Made by a program: the position numbers and the translations under genes
Notes under the pieces: model-generated
What the model saw: the letters and a program-made list of their open reading frames with translations, nothing else
Told to the model about the DNA's origin: nothing
Databases searched by the model: none
Assembly (NCBI RefSeq): GCF_004006535.1
Contig: NZ_RLIH01000001.1
Coordinates: forward strand, 186,001-250,000
Reading direction: 5' to 3'
Length of the DNA: 64,000 nt
From: Anaerosphaera multitolerans
GTDB lineage: Bacteria; Bacillota; Clostridia; Tissierellales; Peptoniphilaceae
Shown: positions 33,510 to 43,163 of the stretch, one piece after another
Layout of the letters: each line of letters begins with the position of its first letter
Position numbering within the stretch: position 1 is the stretch's first letter

Positions 33510-36116
33510 ATGGCAGATAATTTTGGCTTAAAAATCGGTCTTGAAGGCGAGAAAGAATTTAAAAAGGCATTAACCGATATCAATCGTTCCTTTAAAGTAC
33601 TTGGCTCTGAAATGAAACTGGTAGCCTCAGAATTTGATAAAAACGATAAGTCTGTCCAGGCTCTTTCCGCCAGAAATTCAGTCCTCAACAAAGAGATTGA
33701 AACCCAAAAAAGCAAAATTGATACCTTGAGATCGGCTCTAGAAAATGCAGCGACCTCCTTTGGAGAAACTGATAGAAGAACACAGAACTGGCAGATTCAG
33801 CTAAACAATGCTGAGGCGGCACTCAACAATATGGAGCGAGAGTTAAGTAGCAATAATGCTGCTCTTGAAGAAGCTAACTCCAATTATGATGATGCCGAAG
33901 ATGCCCTCGATGACATGAACCGTGAAATGAACGATGTCACCGATAGTGCCGATGATATGGGAAAAGAGATTGATGAGGCGGCTGACTCTGCTGAAAAGTC
34001 TGAATCTAAGTTTAAAGGCTTAGGTACAACTCTAAAATCTATTGGCATTGCCATGGGAGCTGTTGCTGTTGCAGCAGGAGCGGCGGCTGTCAAACTGGGT
34101 AAAGAAGTCATTTCCGCTTATGCCGATTACGAGCAATTAGTCGGTGGTGTGGATACGCTTTTTAAAGAGAACTCTCAGCAGTTACAAGACTATGCATCGA
34201 ATGCCTATAAGACGGCAGGTCTTTCTGCCAATGACTACATGGAAACCGTCACTTCGTTTTCTGCAAGCCTTATTTCTTCTCTTGGAGGAGATACTGAAAA
34301 AGCCGTTAAATATGCGGATATGGCAATTACTGATATGTCTGACAATGCCAATAAAATGGGTACAGACATGGAGTCCATTCAAAATGCCTATCAGGGTTTT
34401 GCCAAGCAAAATTACACCATGCTGGATAACCTTAAACTAGGCTATGGTGGTACAAAAAGTGAAATGGAGCGGCTCCTTGCCGATGCCAAGGCTATCTCTG
34501 GTATTGAGTATGATGTTTCTTCTTATGCCGATGTAGTTTCTGCCATCCATGTCATTCAAGAAAGCATGGGTATTGCTGGTACGACTGCTCTTGAAGCTGA
34601 GGAAACTATTTCAGGGTCCTTGAATGCTTTTGAATCTGCTTTACAAAATCTCTTAGTTGGTTTTGGAAATGCTGATGCGGATATGGAACAACTCAGTAAA
34701 AACATGGTGGATGCCTTTCAGTCTGTGGTAAAAAACATTACTCCAGTGATTGAAAATATCGTAAAGGCTTTACCTATAGCAATTGAAGCATTATTGGATG
34801 CGATTTCTGATTTGTTACCGACACTCCTTGCTACGGTGACAGATTTATTTACTCAGGTACTTAACGCACTGATGAACCTACTACCTACCTTAATACCGGT
34901 AGCAGTTGATTCCATTCTCACGATTGTGAATGCGTTGATTGAAAACTTACCACTGCTAGTGGATGCGGCCGTTCAGTTAATTGCAGCTTTAGTGGATGGT
35001 CTTGGGCAGGCTCTCCCAGAACTTATTCCTGCGGCAGTTAATGCAATTACTACGATTGTACAAGGTTTGGTTGATAATCTACCCATGCTGCTCGATGCAG
35101 CACTGCAGTTAATACTTGGTTTGGCTCAGGGGCTACTCGAAGCGATCCCGCAACTAATTGAGGCTCTTCCTACGATTATCTTGGCAATCGTTGATTTTAT
35201 TATTAGCGCAATTCCTCAGATTATAGATGCAGGTATTCAGTTACTAACATCGCTGGTTGCCGCGTTGCCTGAAATTATTACGGCAATTGTTGAGGCGATT
35301 CCACAGATTATTGATGGAATACTAAATGGGATTTTAAGTTCGATTCCACAACTCATTCAAGCAGGTGTCGACTTACTTGTTGCACTGGTTCAAAATCTAC
35401 CGACCATTATTACCACCATTGTGGCAGCGATACCTCAAATCATTTCAAGTATCGTAAATGCCTTAATGGGAAACATCGACAAAGTCATTATGGCAGGGGT
35501 TCAGCTATTTGTAGCACTCATTCAAAACTTACCAACCATTGTGGTAGAAATCGTAAAAGCAGTGCCCCAGATTATTGGCGGCATCGTCAGAGCATTTACA
35601 AACTCCATGGGTTCAATCGTGACGGTGGGTGGCAACATTGTAAAAGGGTTATGGCAGGGTATTCAATCCCTTGCTTCTTGGTTATGGAATAAAGTGAGTG
35701 GTTGGATTAGTGGCATTTGGACTGGCATCAAGGATTTCTTCGGTATCAAATCACCATCGAAACAGATGGGGTGGGTTGGTGAAATGCTTGTGAAAGGTCT
35801 TGCAGGTTCTATCCAAGATAACGGTGATGAGGCTGTGAAAGCGGCTGAGATGATGAGCGAGGATATCAACGATGTGATGACTAGTCTTGCCAGCGATATG
35901 AGTACATCCTTGCCTACAGACTTTTCAGTGGATACTTCGGTAGGCGGTGTGATTTCAAATGCAGCGACCTCTTCCCTAGGTGGTGTCAGTGGGTCGCTAG
36001 TTACTGTACAGCAGATGATTGTACGAAGTGAAGATGATATCAGAAGGGTATCTCAGGAACTTTATAACTTAATTCAAACAGGCTCTCGTGCTCAAGGTCG
36101 ATTTTCTACAACATAA
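33510..36116 (+). CDS. Tape measure protein
   Basis: 868 residues. A coiled-coil N-terminus (about 30-160) with many Glu/Asn repeats, a hydrophobic stretch (KSIGIAMGAVAVAAGAAAV), then about 300 residues of repeated amphipathic units such as LPTLIPVAVDSILTIVNALI and IPQIIDAGIQLL. The C-terminal part has SWLWNKVSGWISGIW and FFGIKSPSKQMGWVGEMLVKG. Its length sets tail length and it exits first on injection. I chose ATG 33510 with AAGGAGG 8 bp upstream. Confidence 0.93.
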   Translation: MADNFGLKIGLEGEKEFKKALTDINRSFKVLGSEMKLVASEFDKNDKSVQALSARNSVLNKEIETQKSKIDTLRSALENAATSFGETDRRTQNWQIQLNNAEAALNNMERELSSNNAALEEANSNYDDAEDALDDMNREMNDVTDSADDMGKEIDEAADSAEKSESKFKGLGTTLKSIGIAMGAVAVAAGAAAVKLGKEVISAYADYEQLVGGVDTLFKENSQQLQDYASNAYKTAGLSANDYMETVTSFSASLISSLGGDTEKAVKYADMAITDMSDNANKMGTDMESIQNAYQGFAKQNYTMLDNLKLGYGGTKSEMERLLADAKAISGIEYDVSSYADVVSAIHVIQESMGIAGTTALEAEETISGSLNAFESALQNLLVGFGNADADMEQLSKNMVDAFQSVVKNITPVIENIVKALPIAIEALLDAISDLLPTLLATVTDLFTQVLNALMNLLPTLIPVAVDSILTIVNALIENLPLLVDAAVQLIAALVDGLGQALPELIPAAVNAITTIVQGLVDNLPMLLDAALQLILGLAQGLLEAIPQLIEALPTIILAIVDFIISAIPQIIDAGIQLLTSLVAALPEIITAIVEAIPQIIDGILNGILSSIPQLIQAGVDLLVALVQNLPTIITTIVAAIPQIISSIVNALMGNIDKVIMAGVQLFVALIQNLPTIVVEIVKAVPQIIGGIVRAFTNSMGSIVTVGGNIVKGLWQGIQSLASWLWNKVSGWISGIWTGIKDFFGIKSPSKQMGWVGEMLVKGLAGSIQDNGDEAVKAAEMMSEDINDVMTSLASDMSTSLPTDFSVDTSVGGVISNAATSSLGGVSGSLVTVQQMIVRSEDDIRRVSQELYNLIQTGSRAQGRFSTT

Positions 36117-36128
36117 GGAGGTGTGCCG

Positions 36129-36905
36129 ATGGGTTTTTCATATAACGATATTTCTTCAAAAAGCATGGGACTAAAAGCCAGGCTCACTTCCTGGCAAGTC
36201 TGTGGAGGAATGCGTAATTTTACCACCACCGTACCTGGAAAGTATGGGGTGACAGACTTTGGGGCTGATTTTGATTACCGAGAAATCAATGTAGCTTGTA
36301 ATATCTATCCCAAGCATAGCTTTTCTGCTCTGGTGAGTACGCTTGATGAACTTTCAACATGGCTTGATCCCATGCAAGGATTAAAAGAACTTGTTTTTGA
36401 CGATGTACCTGACAGGTATTTCATGGCAAGGCTGAATGAAAAAGTGGATTGTGAACGACTCATTCGTTTTGCAGGAAGTTTTAACTTGAAGTTTTTCTGC
36501 CCTGACCCATTTGCTTATGCCATTACGGATGAAAATTATTTAATAGAAAGCGAAGGAAGTCACACGATTACAAGACAGACCGGCAATGTTGAATCCAATC
36601 CTATGTATCGCTTGAAGGGAATCATCACATCGGGTGTGAACAATTTTATTTCTGTTACAACCAATGGATTGGAAATGAAAATAGTGAATGCGGTACTTTT
36701 GGCAGAAGAAACCCTTGTCATTGATACAGCTAATATGACGGCTTATGTGGAAGACGAAAACGGGATAATCTTAAGAAACGCTTTGCCTTACCTAGAGGAG
36801 ATACAGTTTCCAAGTCTTCATGTGGGCACGAATACCCTAGCAATAACAACAAATAATGCTGTGTTTACAGCGCTTGAAATAAAGGCTCGCAGTAGATGGA
36901 GGTGA
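36129..36905 (+). CDS. Distal tail protein (Dit)
   Basis: 258 residues of the phage_tail family. FSYNDISSKSMGLKARL at the N-terminus, DYREINVACNIYPKHSFSAL, and DDVPDRYFMARL with FCPDPFAYA lie at expected places for Dit. It forms the hub between tail tube and receptor-binding parts. AAGGAGGTG ends 7-8 bp before ATG 36129. It is followed by the Tal gene. Confidence 0.9.
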   Translation: MGFSYNDISSKSMGLKARLTSWQVCGGMRNFTTTVPGKYGVTDFGADFDYREINVACNIYPKHSFSALVSTLDELSTWLDPMQGLKELVFDDVPDRYFMARLNEKVDCERLIRFAGSFNLKFFCPDPFAYAITDENYLIESEGSHTITRQTGNVESNPMYRLKGIITSGVNNFISVTTNGLEMKIVNAVLLAEETLVIDTANMTAYVEDENGIILRNALPYLEEIQFPSLHVGTNTLAITTNNAVFTALEIKARSRWR

Positions 36906-36909
36906 TCCA

Positions 36910-39435
36910 GTGGCATTAAAAACAATATTAAATAAACAGACAGATTTTACGGGAGAGTTCCCGGTTGAGCATGCAAAATCTGGACTATGGCGATTTAATG
37001 ATGTATCGGTAGATGAATATGGTTATCTTGCAGACTCTTCTGGATTAGACAGAAAAATAGAGCTTGTCAATTATCTAGGAACAACTGCAAGCCTTCAAAG
37101 CGGCCAAAAAGGGAGACAAATCCGAATCAACATCAACAATCCCGCTACAGAAAAAACCTACCTTAAAGTGGCCAATGATGGTACTTTCTTTTCGGAGATG
37201 GGAGAGCGAATCCTTGTTGGCGGTTGGATGATACCGACTACTTATTCGGTGGGAAATACCTATTGCCCCATATTAAATACTCGCTATGGTCCTGGTCAGC
37301 CTATCTTTTACCTGTCGCTCTTTGCAGGCAGACCTAGAATCATGCTTTATAACGCTAGTGGTTCTCTTATACTCGACCAAACAACCACACCGCCTTTTTC
37401 ACTTATCAATGGTGGTGTGTATTTTATTTGCATGGTCATAGAGCCAAACAATAAAAATGCATGGATTGTACTAGGAGATAGGACGAATGGAACGAGCTGG
37501 GTATCCCCGACCTATTCTTTTACAGGCTCACTAAATCCTTCTTGTACAGCCGACATCATTATGGGTATGCATGCAGATACTTACTGGTATGCTGGAAGAT
37601 TTGATGACTGGTTTTTTGATATGGATTCAAGTCTTACAACGGATGATTTGATTGATTATTTCAATGGGTCTCTTTTGACTAACGGTGGTGATATGGGCGG
37701 TGCTGTTGATGCCCTTAGCGTACCGGGAGTCGTGAGTTTAAGGGAAACAGAAGGTGTCTATCCAACGGAAGGAACACTATATACGGCTCCGGCAACGTGC
37801 AATCTGTCTGGCACAGGTCGGGTCTCCGTTACCAGTGAATATATTTCTGGGGTAACTGCAGTTGGGCCGATAGAAACCTCAACAAGCGATGACCTTGTTC
37901 AATGGAGTGATTGGGCAGCCATCGCACTTGATGGAAAACTTGTATCTCCAAATAAGGCATACATTCGTTTTAGGGTCACACTTAATACTGTAGATACGAG
38001 TAAGACCCCTCGAATCATTGATATCAGGCTTTATGATATTCCAAAATCCCCTTATGAGAGGATTGGTTTTGCAAGACCGGTCGTACTGGATTCGAATGGA
38101 GCATGGGAGGCTGTGTTAGAAAATGCCTATAACATTGTGGTAACAAGTGAAATTAATGGTGAAGATACGCTCTCCTTTATGATCCCCTACCGTGATACCA
38201 AGCGGGGATTTATTGATAGTGAAAAGAAAATTCAGATTGTTGATGACATCTATAAAGTAAGGACTTTAACAGATACAAAAGACAGTGAAGGAAATCTAGC
38301 GACTGAAGTGTATGCTGAGGCAGAGTTTTACGACCTGACTTTTTCAGTGCGAAAAGAAGAACATAAATTTGATGCAGAAACTGCTGAAGTCTCCATGGCT
38401 TATGCCTTAGAAGGAACAGAGTGGAGTGTAGGCACAGTCAATGTACGAACCAAAAGAACCTGGACGAGTACAGAAAAGAATGCACTATCCATCCTTCGTA
38501 CGGTTGCAGACTTACATGGTGGAGACCTTGTCTTTGATTGTCCCAATCGGCTGGTCCATCTCTTAACGGTCTATGGTACGGATAGCGGTGCATTGTTTGC
38601 CTATAAGAAAAATATGAAGAGCATTAAAAGAGTCGTTGATACCAGAAGTCTTGTAACAAGGCTCTATGCCATTGGTAACGATGGTCTTACTTTTGCAGAC
38701 ATCAATGGAGGAAAGGCATATGTGGAGGACTATACTTATTCGTCTGATATTCGAATATCAACACTTGATTGTTCTTCCTTTACCAATCCCTATCAGATGA
38801 AAGAATATACCGAGATGAGGCTTGCTCAGTATGCAAAGCCAAACATCTCTTATGTTTTAAATGCAATGGATTTATCAGTATTAACGGGTTATGAGCATGA
38901 AGCATGGTCACTTGGCGATTACGTTCATGTAGAAGATAAGGATTTAGGGCTGTCGGTAACCACTCGAGTCATACGAAGAGAATATAACTTACAAGAACCA
39001 TGGAATACGGTACTCGAACTATCCACTACCCTTAAAAATCTGGGCAGTTCTGCAAGCCAGTGGGACAATGTAGCAGATTCTCTTGAAGGCACAAGTATGG
39101 TTACAAACAATGATATCCGTGAAATGGTGCCATTTAATTTATTGCGAAATTCTCGTGGTGATGATGCGATGGCTTATTGGGTTAACTCAGGCTTTGAAGT
39201 AGATGGTGATAACGGTGTGAGCGGTACTGCATCGTTTAAAGCAATGGGTGTAGAAAATATGACAAAGAGCATGGCTCAGACCATCTATCCAGCGAATCGT
39301 TCTAGCTACACGCTCTCGGCACAAATCGCATCTGAAAACCTTGAAAAGCTGAGTAGCGACTCACAGGTTGGCATTGAAGTGGTTATTGAATATGAAGATG
39401 GAACAACAGAAACAAGATTTATTGATTTGTATTAA
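36910..39435 (+). CDS. Tail-associated protein (Tal/prophage tail endopeptidase-like)
   Basis: 841 residues from GTG 36910 (GGAGGTGATCC before it). The first 250 or so look like a LamG/concanavalin-type sugar-binding fold (GGWMIPTTYSVGNTY, YWYAGRFDDWFFD). The middle (about 380-730) is the Siphovirus ReqiPepy6 gp37/Tal-like hub region (NAYNIVVTSEINGEDTLSFMI, LGDYVHVEDKDLGL). The C-terminus looks like a carbohydrate-binding module (NLLRNSRGDDAMAYWVNSGFE). It probably forms the tail tip and binds or cuts the cell wall; I see no certain catalytic residues. Confidence 0.85.
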   Translation: MALKTILNKQTDFTGEFPVEHAKSGLWRFNDVSVDEYGYLADSSGLDRKIELVNYLGTTASLQSGQKGRQIRININNPATEKTYLKVANDGTFFSEMGERILVGGWMIPTTYSVGNTYCPILNTRYGPGQPIFYLSLFAGRPRIMLYNASGSLILDQTTTPPFSLINGGVYFICMVIEPNNKNAWIVLGDRTNGTSWVSPTYSFTGSLNPSCTADIIMGMHADTYWYAGRFDDWFFDMDSSLTTDDLIDYFNGSLLTNGGDMGGAVDALSVPGVVSLRETEGVYPTEGTLYTAPATCNLSGTGRVSVTSEYISGVTAVGPIETSTSDDLVQWSDWAAIALDGKLVSPNKAYIRFRVTLNTVDTSKTPRIIDIRLYDIPKSPYERIGFARPVVLDSNGAWEAVLENAYNIVVTSEINGEDTLSFMIPYRDTKRGFIDSEKKIQIVDDIYKVRTLTDTKDSEGNLATEVYAEAEFYDLTFSVRKEEHKFDAETAEVSMAYALEGTEWSVGTVNVRTKRTWTSTEKNALSILRTVADLHGGDLVFDCPNRLVHLLTVYGTDSGALFAYKKNMKSIKRVVDTRSLVTRLYAIGNDGLTFADINGGKAYVEDYTYSSDIRISTLDCSSFTNPYQMKEYTEMRLAQYAKPNISYVLNAMDLSVLTGYEHEAWSLGDYVHVEDKDLGLSVTTRVIRREYNLQEPWNTVLELSTTLKNLGSSASQWDNVADSLEGTSMVTNNDIREMVPFNLLRNSRGDDAMAYWVNSGFEVDGDNGVSGTASFKAMGVENMTKSMAQTIYPANRSSYTLSAQIASENLEKLSSDSQVGIEVVIEYEDGTTETRFIDLY

Positions 39436-39447
39436 GGAGGTGGATTC

Positions 39448-39645
39448 ATGGCCTATTTTTCAAGAACATCAGAAAAGATACTTCCAGAAAGCTATTCCTC
39501 AAAAGTAAAATCCATCACCATCCGTGTCTGTGTCACAAATTGCACAGGCACTTTTTATATTACGGATCTCTTTTTACAGGCAGGCTCAGTGGTCACGGGA
39601 TGGGTAGGTCATCCCTGTGAAATAAGGTGGACGTTAGATGGCTAA
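39448..39645 (+). CDS. Small tail-tip protein
   Basis: 65 residues, AAGGAGG before the ATG. Its C-terminal half (CTGTFYITDLFLQAGSV then GWVGHP) matches a segment of the next protein (CTGMIWFTDIQLQEGPV then GYVPHT), so the two share a short domain. It overlaps the following gene by 8 bp. The function is presumably structural in the tail tip; not recognised further. Confidence 0.75.
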   Translation: MAYFSRTSEKILPESYSSKVKSITIRVCVTNCTGTFYITDLFLQAGSVVTGWVGHPCEIRWTLDG

Positions 39646-40222
39646 GGTTAAATTTATAAGGTTAGCGGAAGTCATAAATAAAAAACAAGATAAGCGTGTC
39701 ATGAGTGTAAGCATAAAACCTACCCTCTATGATTGCACTGGCATGATTTGGTTTACGGACATCCAATTACAAGAAGGACCTGTTCTAAATGGTTATGTGC
39801 CTCATACAGAAAGCAGGTTAGAAAAACTAAAGGAAGATGGCAGTATCAAGAATCCTGTTTGGTTTAACGGTGTGGTCCGTTCAGAGGAAACCATTATTTT
39901 ATTTAATGTCGGTGAAACCTCCGCAGGACTTGATGTTCATATCTATCCAAAGCTTTCTATGTCTGCTGGAACAGTGAAACTAAGCCAAGGTATAGGAGGG
40001 CAACAGGTCTCCTTCCCTAGAGAAATTGAAAAAGATGCTGATTTGGCACTCTTAGCATCCACGCGAACTTGTACCAAAAACGGAGCAAGCGAACCCAAAG
40101 AGGGGTTCTATCAATACAGTGCTGCCTGGGACTCAAAGCATAAAGTGACCCTTGAAAAAGGGAAATCTGCAAGGGTGCTGTTTACCATGCAGGAAATGCA
40201 AGACGGAGGTGAACCATTCTAA
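39638..40222 (+). CDS. Tail protein with shared short domain and beta C-terminus
   Basis: 194 residues. Residues about 33-58 repeat the motif of the preceding small protein. The rest is beta-rich (VHIYPKLSMSAGTVKLSQG, KVTLEKGKSARVLFTMQEM) and looks like an Ig-like or receptor-binding domain. Its stop overlaps the start of the GH18-like gene. Probably part of the baseplate or receptor-binding apparatus. Confidence 0.75.
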   Translation: MAKVKFIRLAEVINKKQDKRVMSVSIKPTLYDCTGMIWFTDIQLQEGPVLNGYVPHTESRLEKLKEDGSIKNPVWFNGVVRSEETIILFNVGETSAGLDVHIYPKLSMSAGTVKLSQGIGGQQVSFPREIEKDADLALLASTRTCTKNGASEPKEGFYQYSAAWDSKHKVTLEKGKSARVLFTMQEMQDGGEPF

Positions 40223-42690
40223 TGGAACGACTAAAAGGCAAGAAAATCATGGTGTGGACTTTTATGGGAAATGCACGAATGTATGAAGCTTTAGAGAAAT
40301 ATGGAGACCGGATTGATACCATCGGTCTTTTTTCTTTTAAAGTACGAGCTACCGGGGAGATTGTTGAGAGTGGTGTCACCATCAGCAGTATGCTCCCCTA
40401 CATCAACCGTTATCGTCACATCAAATGGCTACTGACCATTGCCAATGATGGTGCAAATAGTATTTTCAGAGCATTGAGAGATAACACGAATGGCGCTCAG
40501 GAACTGTTTCTATCCGAGCTTATTCGTATTATGAAAAAGTATCCGTGGTGTGATGGCATTGATATTGACCTAGAAAGAGGCGATGACTATTCCACTCATG
40601 CTGAGTCAACCGCCATGTTTAAAAATATTTACAACACCATCAAAGCCTATGATTCAAGTAAACTGATGAACATTTGCCTTCCAGGTATGACCAGTGTCAA
40701 TGGTTCAGTAGGTGGTGAGAACTGGTGTGTTTACGGAGACTTAGACCCTTATTGCGATACCGCATCAATTATGAGTTATGGTATGGCTTGGTCAGGTTCT
40801 GCACCGGGACCTGTATCTCCAAGGAGCTGGCTTGAAGGGATTTATGATTATGCCGTTACAGTGATGAATCCCGATAAGATTTTCTTTGGGATGCCTGCTT
40901 ATGGCTGGAACTGGCAAATCTTTGATACACCAGAAAACCTAGGAAAAGTCTACCGAGGAACGTCCCATACCTACTATGCGGCAAAATACTGGATGACAGG
41001 AGTCTATAATTTCACAGACGATGCGCCTCCTCAACCGTTTATTCCCATCGTGGCTTATTGGGATGATGAGAATAAAGTGCCTTGGGCATTGCCTCATGTC
41101 TACGATTATATGGAAGGAAGAGATGCCACTCGCTATAGCTATCCACTCTTATCTGCAAGCTACAATGGCAGACAATATCTGACGGCCTATGGCAAACAAC
41201 AAAAGACAGCCTTTGGCACTGTTTATGTGGATCATGATGCCATGCCGGATAGTTATTCTGGTGTTGTTTCTGTTTCTAATAGCGTCACAACACTGGGGGA
41301 TGAAGGTGCGGCAACCTATCATTTTACGCTTGCTCAGGCAGGTACTTATGATGTAGCAGTAGAGCTAGGCTTTCCCTTTTGGGATAAGAATAGTATTCAT
41401 ATCTCCCTTGATGGAAATGAAGTAGATTTTTCTGAAAACAGACTGTGGTGGCCTTATTGGAGAACGACTTTCTGGACGGTACTGAAAAAAGGAGTGAACC
41501 TTTCTGCAGGAACACATACCATCACTATTTCGCTTGGGGTAAAGGGCGTACAGTTTTATGGATTTAGAGTCTGTTCTTCATTTTTTGAGGGGCCAACAGT
41601 TGGTGAAGCAGAATATACCCTTGCTCCTAGACATTTCAAAGATATAAACGGAGATATGGTCGGGCCTGCAACAGGTTTTAAGTTGACATTCGAGATGCTT
41701 AGAAGAAAAGCAGATTCAGCCCTTGTGTGGTATGAGGATTTTAGAGATGAGAACCCTCTTCCCCAAAGCTACTGGACAACCTTATCGGGTGAATGGAGTG
41801 TTTGGCAAGATACAAGCAGTTCGATGAATAGACCCTATTCCCAACTGGAGGGTAAGGGACAGTTAGCATGGAACTACAACAATTTTTCAGATATCCACTT
41901 AAGGGCGCAGATTATTTTTCCTGAAACCTTTAGTGGCAAGGCAGGTGTTTTTATTGGAACGATTTATTGTTGCTTTAATTATGATAACCAGCGCATTGAA
42001 CTGTATGAAAGTTCTACTTTAAAAGGTAGTTATGCCACCAGCTTTTCAAAAACATCGGCCGCAAACATTCGATCGAATCCAAGCTTTTATACTCTAGAAA
42101 TTCGAAAGCGTGGCAATCAAGTGCGGGTCTATTCCTCTGCATCCAATACACTGCGCTTTACAGCCACTTGCTCGGATGTGACAGGGTATGCAGGTATTCG
42201 TTCGGATAATAAAGTCCATTGCCAGTTGCTTCGCTTAGGCGATGCCTGGACCTATGAGCCTTATGAACGCTTTGACGTGCTTATGCCAGATGGAACATTT
42301 AAAACTTATGGTCGGCTATCAAGAAGTAACTGTTCTTGGGATGATGAGTTTCAAGTGTTTACTTTAACAGCAGACATTGAAGAATCAGCCACAAGAAGTG
42401 AAAGCATCTCCCTTGATTATGACTTCTTTCATTCAGATATGATGCCATCCATTCAGTGTGGAAATGACTATAGTGTCACCATTATTCCGAGGGATATTAA
42501 CATCTGGATATCTCGTCTTTTCTTAGGTGATGGAGATGGATTTTCCATTCTCTATTATCAGGATGTGGATAGCCTTGTGTACTGGGCAAATGAAGCAGCT
42601 TATCGGTGGAAACTTCGAGGCATGTGTATGTGGTCACTAGGGCAAGAGGATTTAAGACTCTGGGAGTGGCTACCAAAACAAATAGAGTAA
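40222..42690 (+). CDS. Tail protein with GH18 chitinase/endoglucosaminidase-like domain
   Basis: 822 residues. Residues 5-330 form a GH18 barrel: the catalytic signature DGIDIDLERG lies at 111-120 with the acid Glu118, followed by MNICLPGMTS, IMSYGMAW and FFGMPAYGW. The middle (about 340-460) looks like a carbohydrate-binding module, and later parts include a LamG-like segment with WYEDFRDENPLPQSYW. It probably cuts surface polysaccharide or peptidoglycan glycan at the cell surface during adsorption. It is coupled to the previous gene. Confidence 0.88.
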   Translation: MERLKGKKIMVWTFMGNARMYEALEKYGDRIDTIGLFSFKVRATGEIVESGVTISSMLPYINRYRHIKWLLTIANDGANSIFRALRDNTNGAQELFLSELIRIMKKYPWCDGIDIDLERGDDYSTHAESTAMFKNIYNTIKAYDSSKLMNICLPGMTSVNGSVGGENWCVYGDLDPYCDTASIMSYGMAWSGSAPGPVSPRSWLEGIYDYAVTVMNPDKIFFGMPAYGWNWQIFDTPENLGKVYRGTSHTYYAAKYWMTGVYNFTDDAPPQPFIPIVAYWDDENKVPWALPHVYDYMEGRDATRYSYPLLSASYNGRQYLTAYGKQQKTAFGTVYVDHDAMPDSYSGVVSVSNSVTTLGDEGAATYHFTLAQAGTYDVAVELGFPFWDKNSIHISLDGNEVDFSENRLWWPYWRTTFWTVLKKGVNLSAGTHTITISLGVKGVQFYGFRVCSSFFEGPTVGEAEYTLAPRHFKDINGDMVGPATGFKLTFEMLRRKADSALVWYEDFRDENPLPQSYWTTLSGEWSVWQDTSSSMNRPYSQLEGKGQLAWNYNNFSDIHLRAQIIFPETFSGKAGVFIGTIYCCFNYDNQRIELYESSTLKGSYATSFSKTSAANIRSNPSFYTLEIRKRGNQVRVYSSASNTLRFTATCSDVTGYAGIRSDNKVHCQLLRLGDAWTYEPYERFDVLMPDGTFKTYGRLSRSNCSWDDEFQVFTLTADIEESATRSESISLDYDFFHSDMMPSIQCGNDYSVTIIPRDINIWISRLFLGDGDGFSILYYQDVDSLVYWANEAAYRWKLRGMCMWSLGQEDLRLWEWLPKQIE

Positions 42691-42696
42691 TCAAAG

Positions 42697-42725
42697 GAAC
42701 ATCTGCAAAAGTAGGTGTTCTTTTT
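42697..42725 (+). terminator. Hairpin-T terminator after the tail genes
   Basis: GAACA near 42697 pairs with TGTTC (42716-42720), with CT/AG pairs inside, followed by TTTTT (42721-42725). It separates tail genes from the lysis pair, perhaps lowering lysis gene expression. Confidence 0.6.
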
Positions 42726-42750
42726 ATTTCAACAAAAGGAGGAATTTTAA

Positions 42751-43161
42751 ATGAAAGAAATATGGAACTGGATCCAAATTGTGATAACAGCAATCGGTGG
42801 ATTCTTCGGATGGTTTTTAGGAGGGGCAGACGGTTTCCTATATGCACTACTAGTCTTTGTAGTCATCGACTATCTAACAGGTGTCTTATGTGCAATCGCT
42901 GATAAGACCCTATCAAGTGAAGTGGGATTTATCGGAATCAGCCGTAAAGTGCTGATTTTTGTTTTAGTGGGTGTGGCCAATATTTTAGATGTCTATGTGA
43001 TTGGTGATGGGAGCGTACTAAGAACAGCGATTGTTTTCTTCTATCTATCAAATGAGGGAATTTCGCTGTTAGAAAATTCAGCTCATCTTGGACTACCTAT
43101 CCCAGAAAAATTAAAAGATGTATTAGAACAGCTCCATAACAAGAGCGACAAGGAGGAATAA
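42751..43161 (+). CDS. Phage holin (toxin secretion/phage lysis family)
   Basis: 136 residues with three likely membrane helices (about 8-27, 30-49 and 68-85) and the family block LLVFVVIDYLTGVLCAI then GFIGISRKVLIFVLVG. The tail is charged (EQLHNKSDKEE). It permeabilises the membrane for the endolysin, whose gene starts 2 bp later. AAGGAGG lies before the ATG. Confidence 0.92.
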   Translation: MKEIWNWIQIVITAIGGFFGWFLGGADGFLYALLVFVVIDYLTGVLCAIADKTLSSEVGFIGISRKVLIFVLVGVANILDVYVIGDGSVLRTAIVFFYLSNEGISLLENSAHLGLPIPEKLKDVLEQLHNKSDKEE

Positions 43162-43163
43162 TC

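Noticed and set aside
34800-35600. Repeats in the tape measure gene as a tandem repeat or CRISPR-like array
   Set aside because: They are degenerate amphipathic protein repeats normal for tape measure proteins; no spacer pattern exists. No CRISPR array was seen anywhere in the window.
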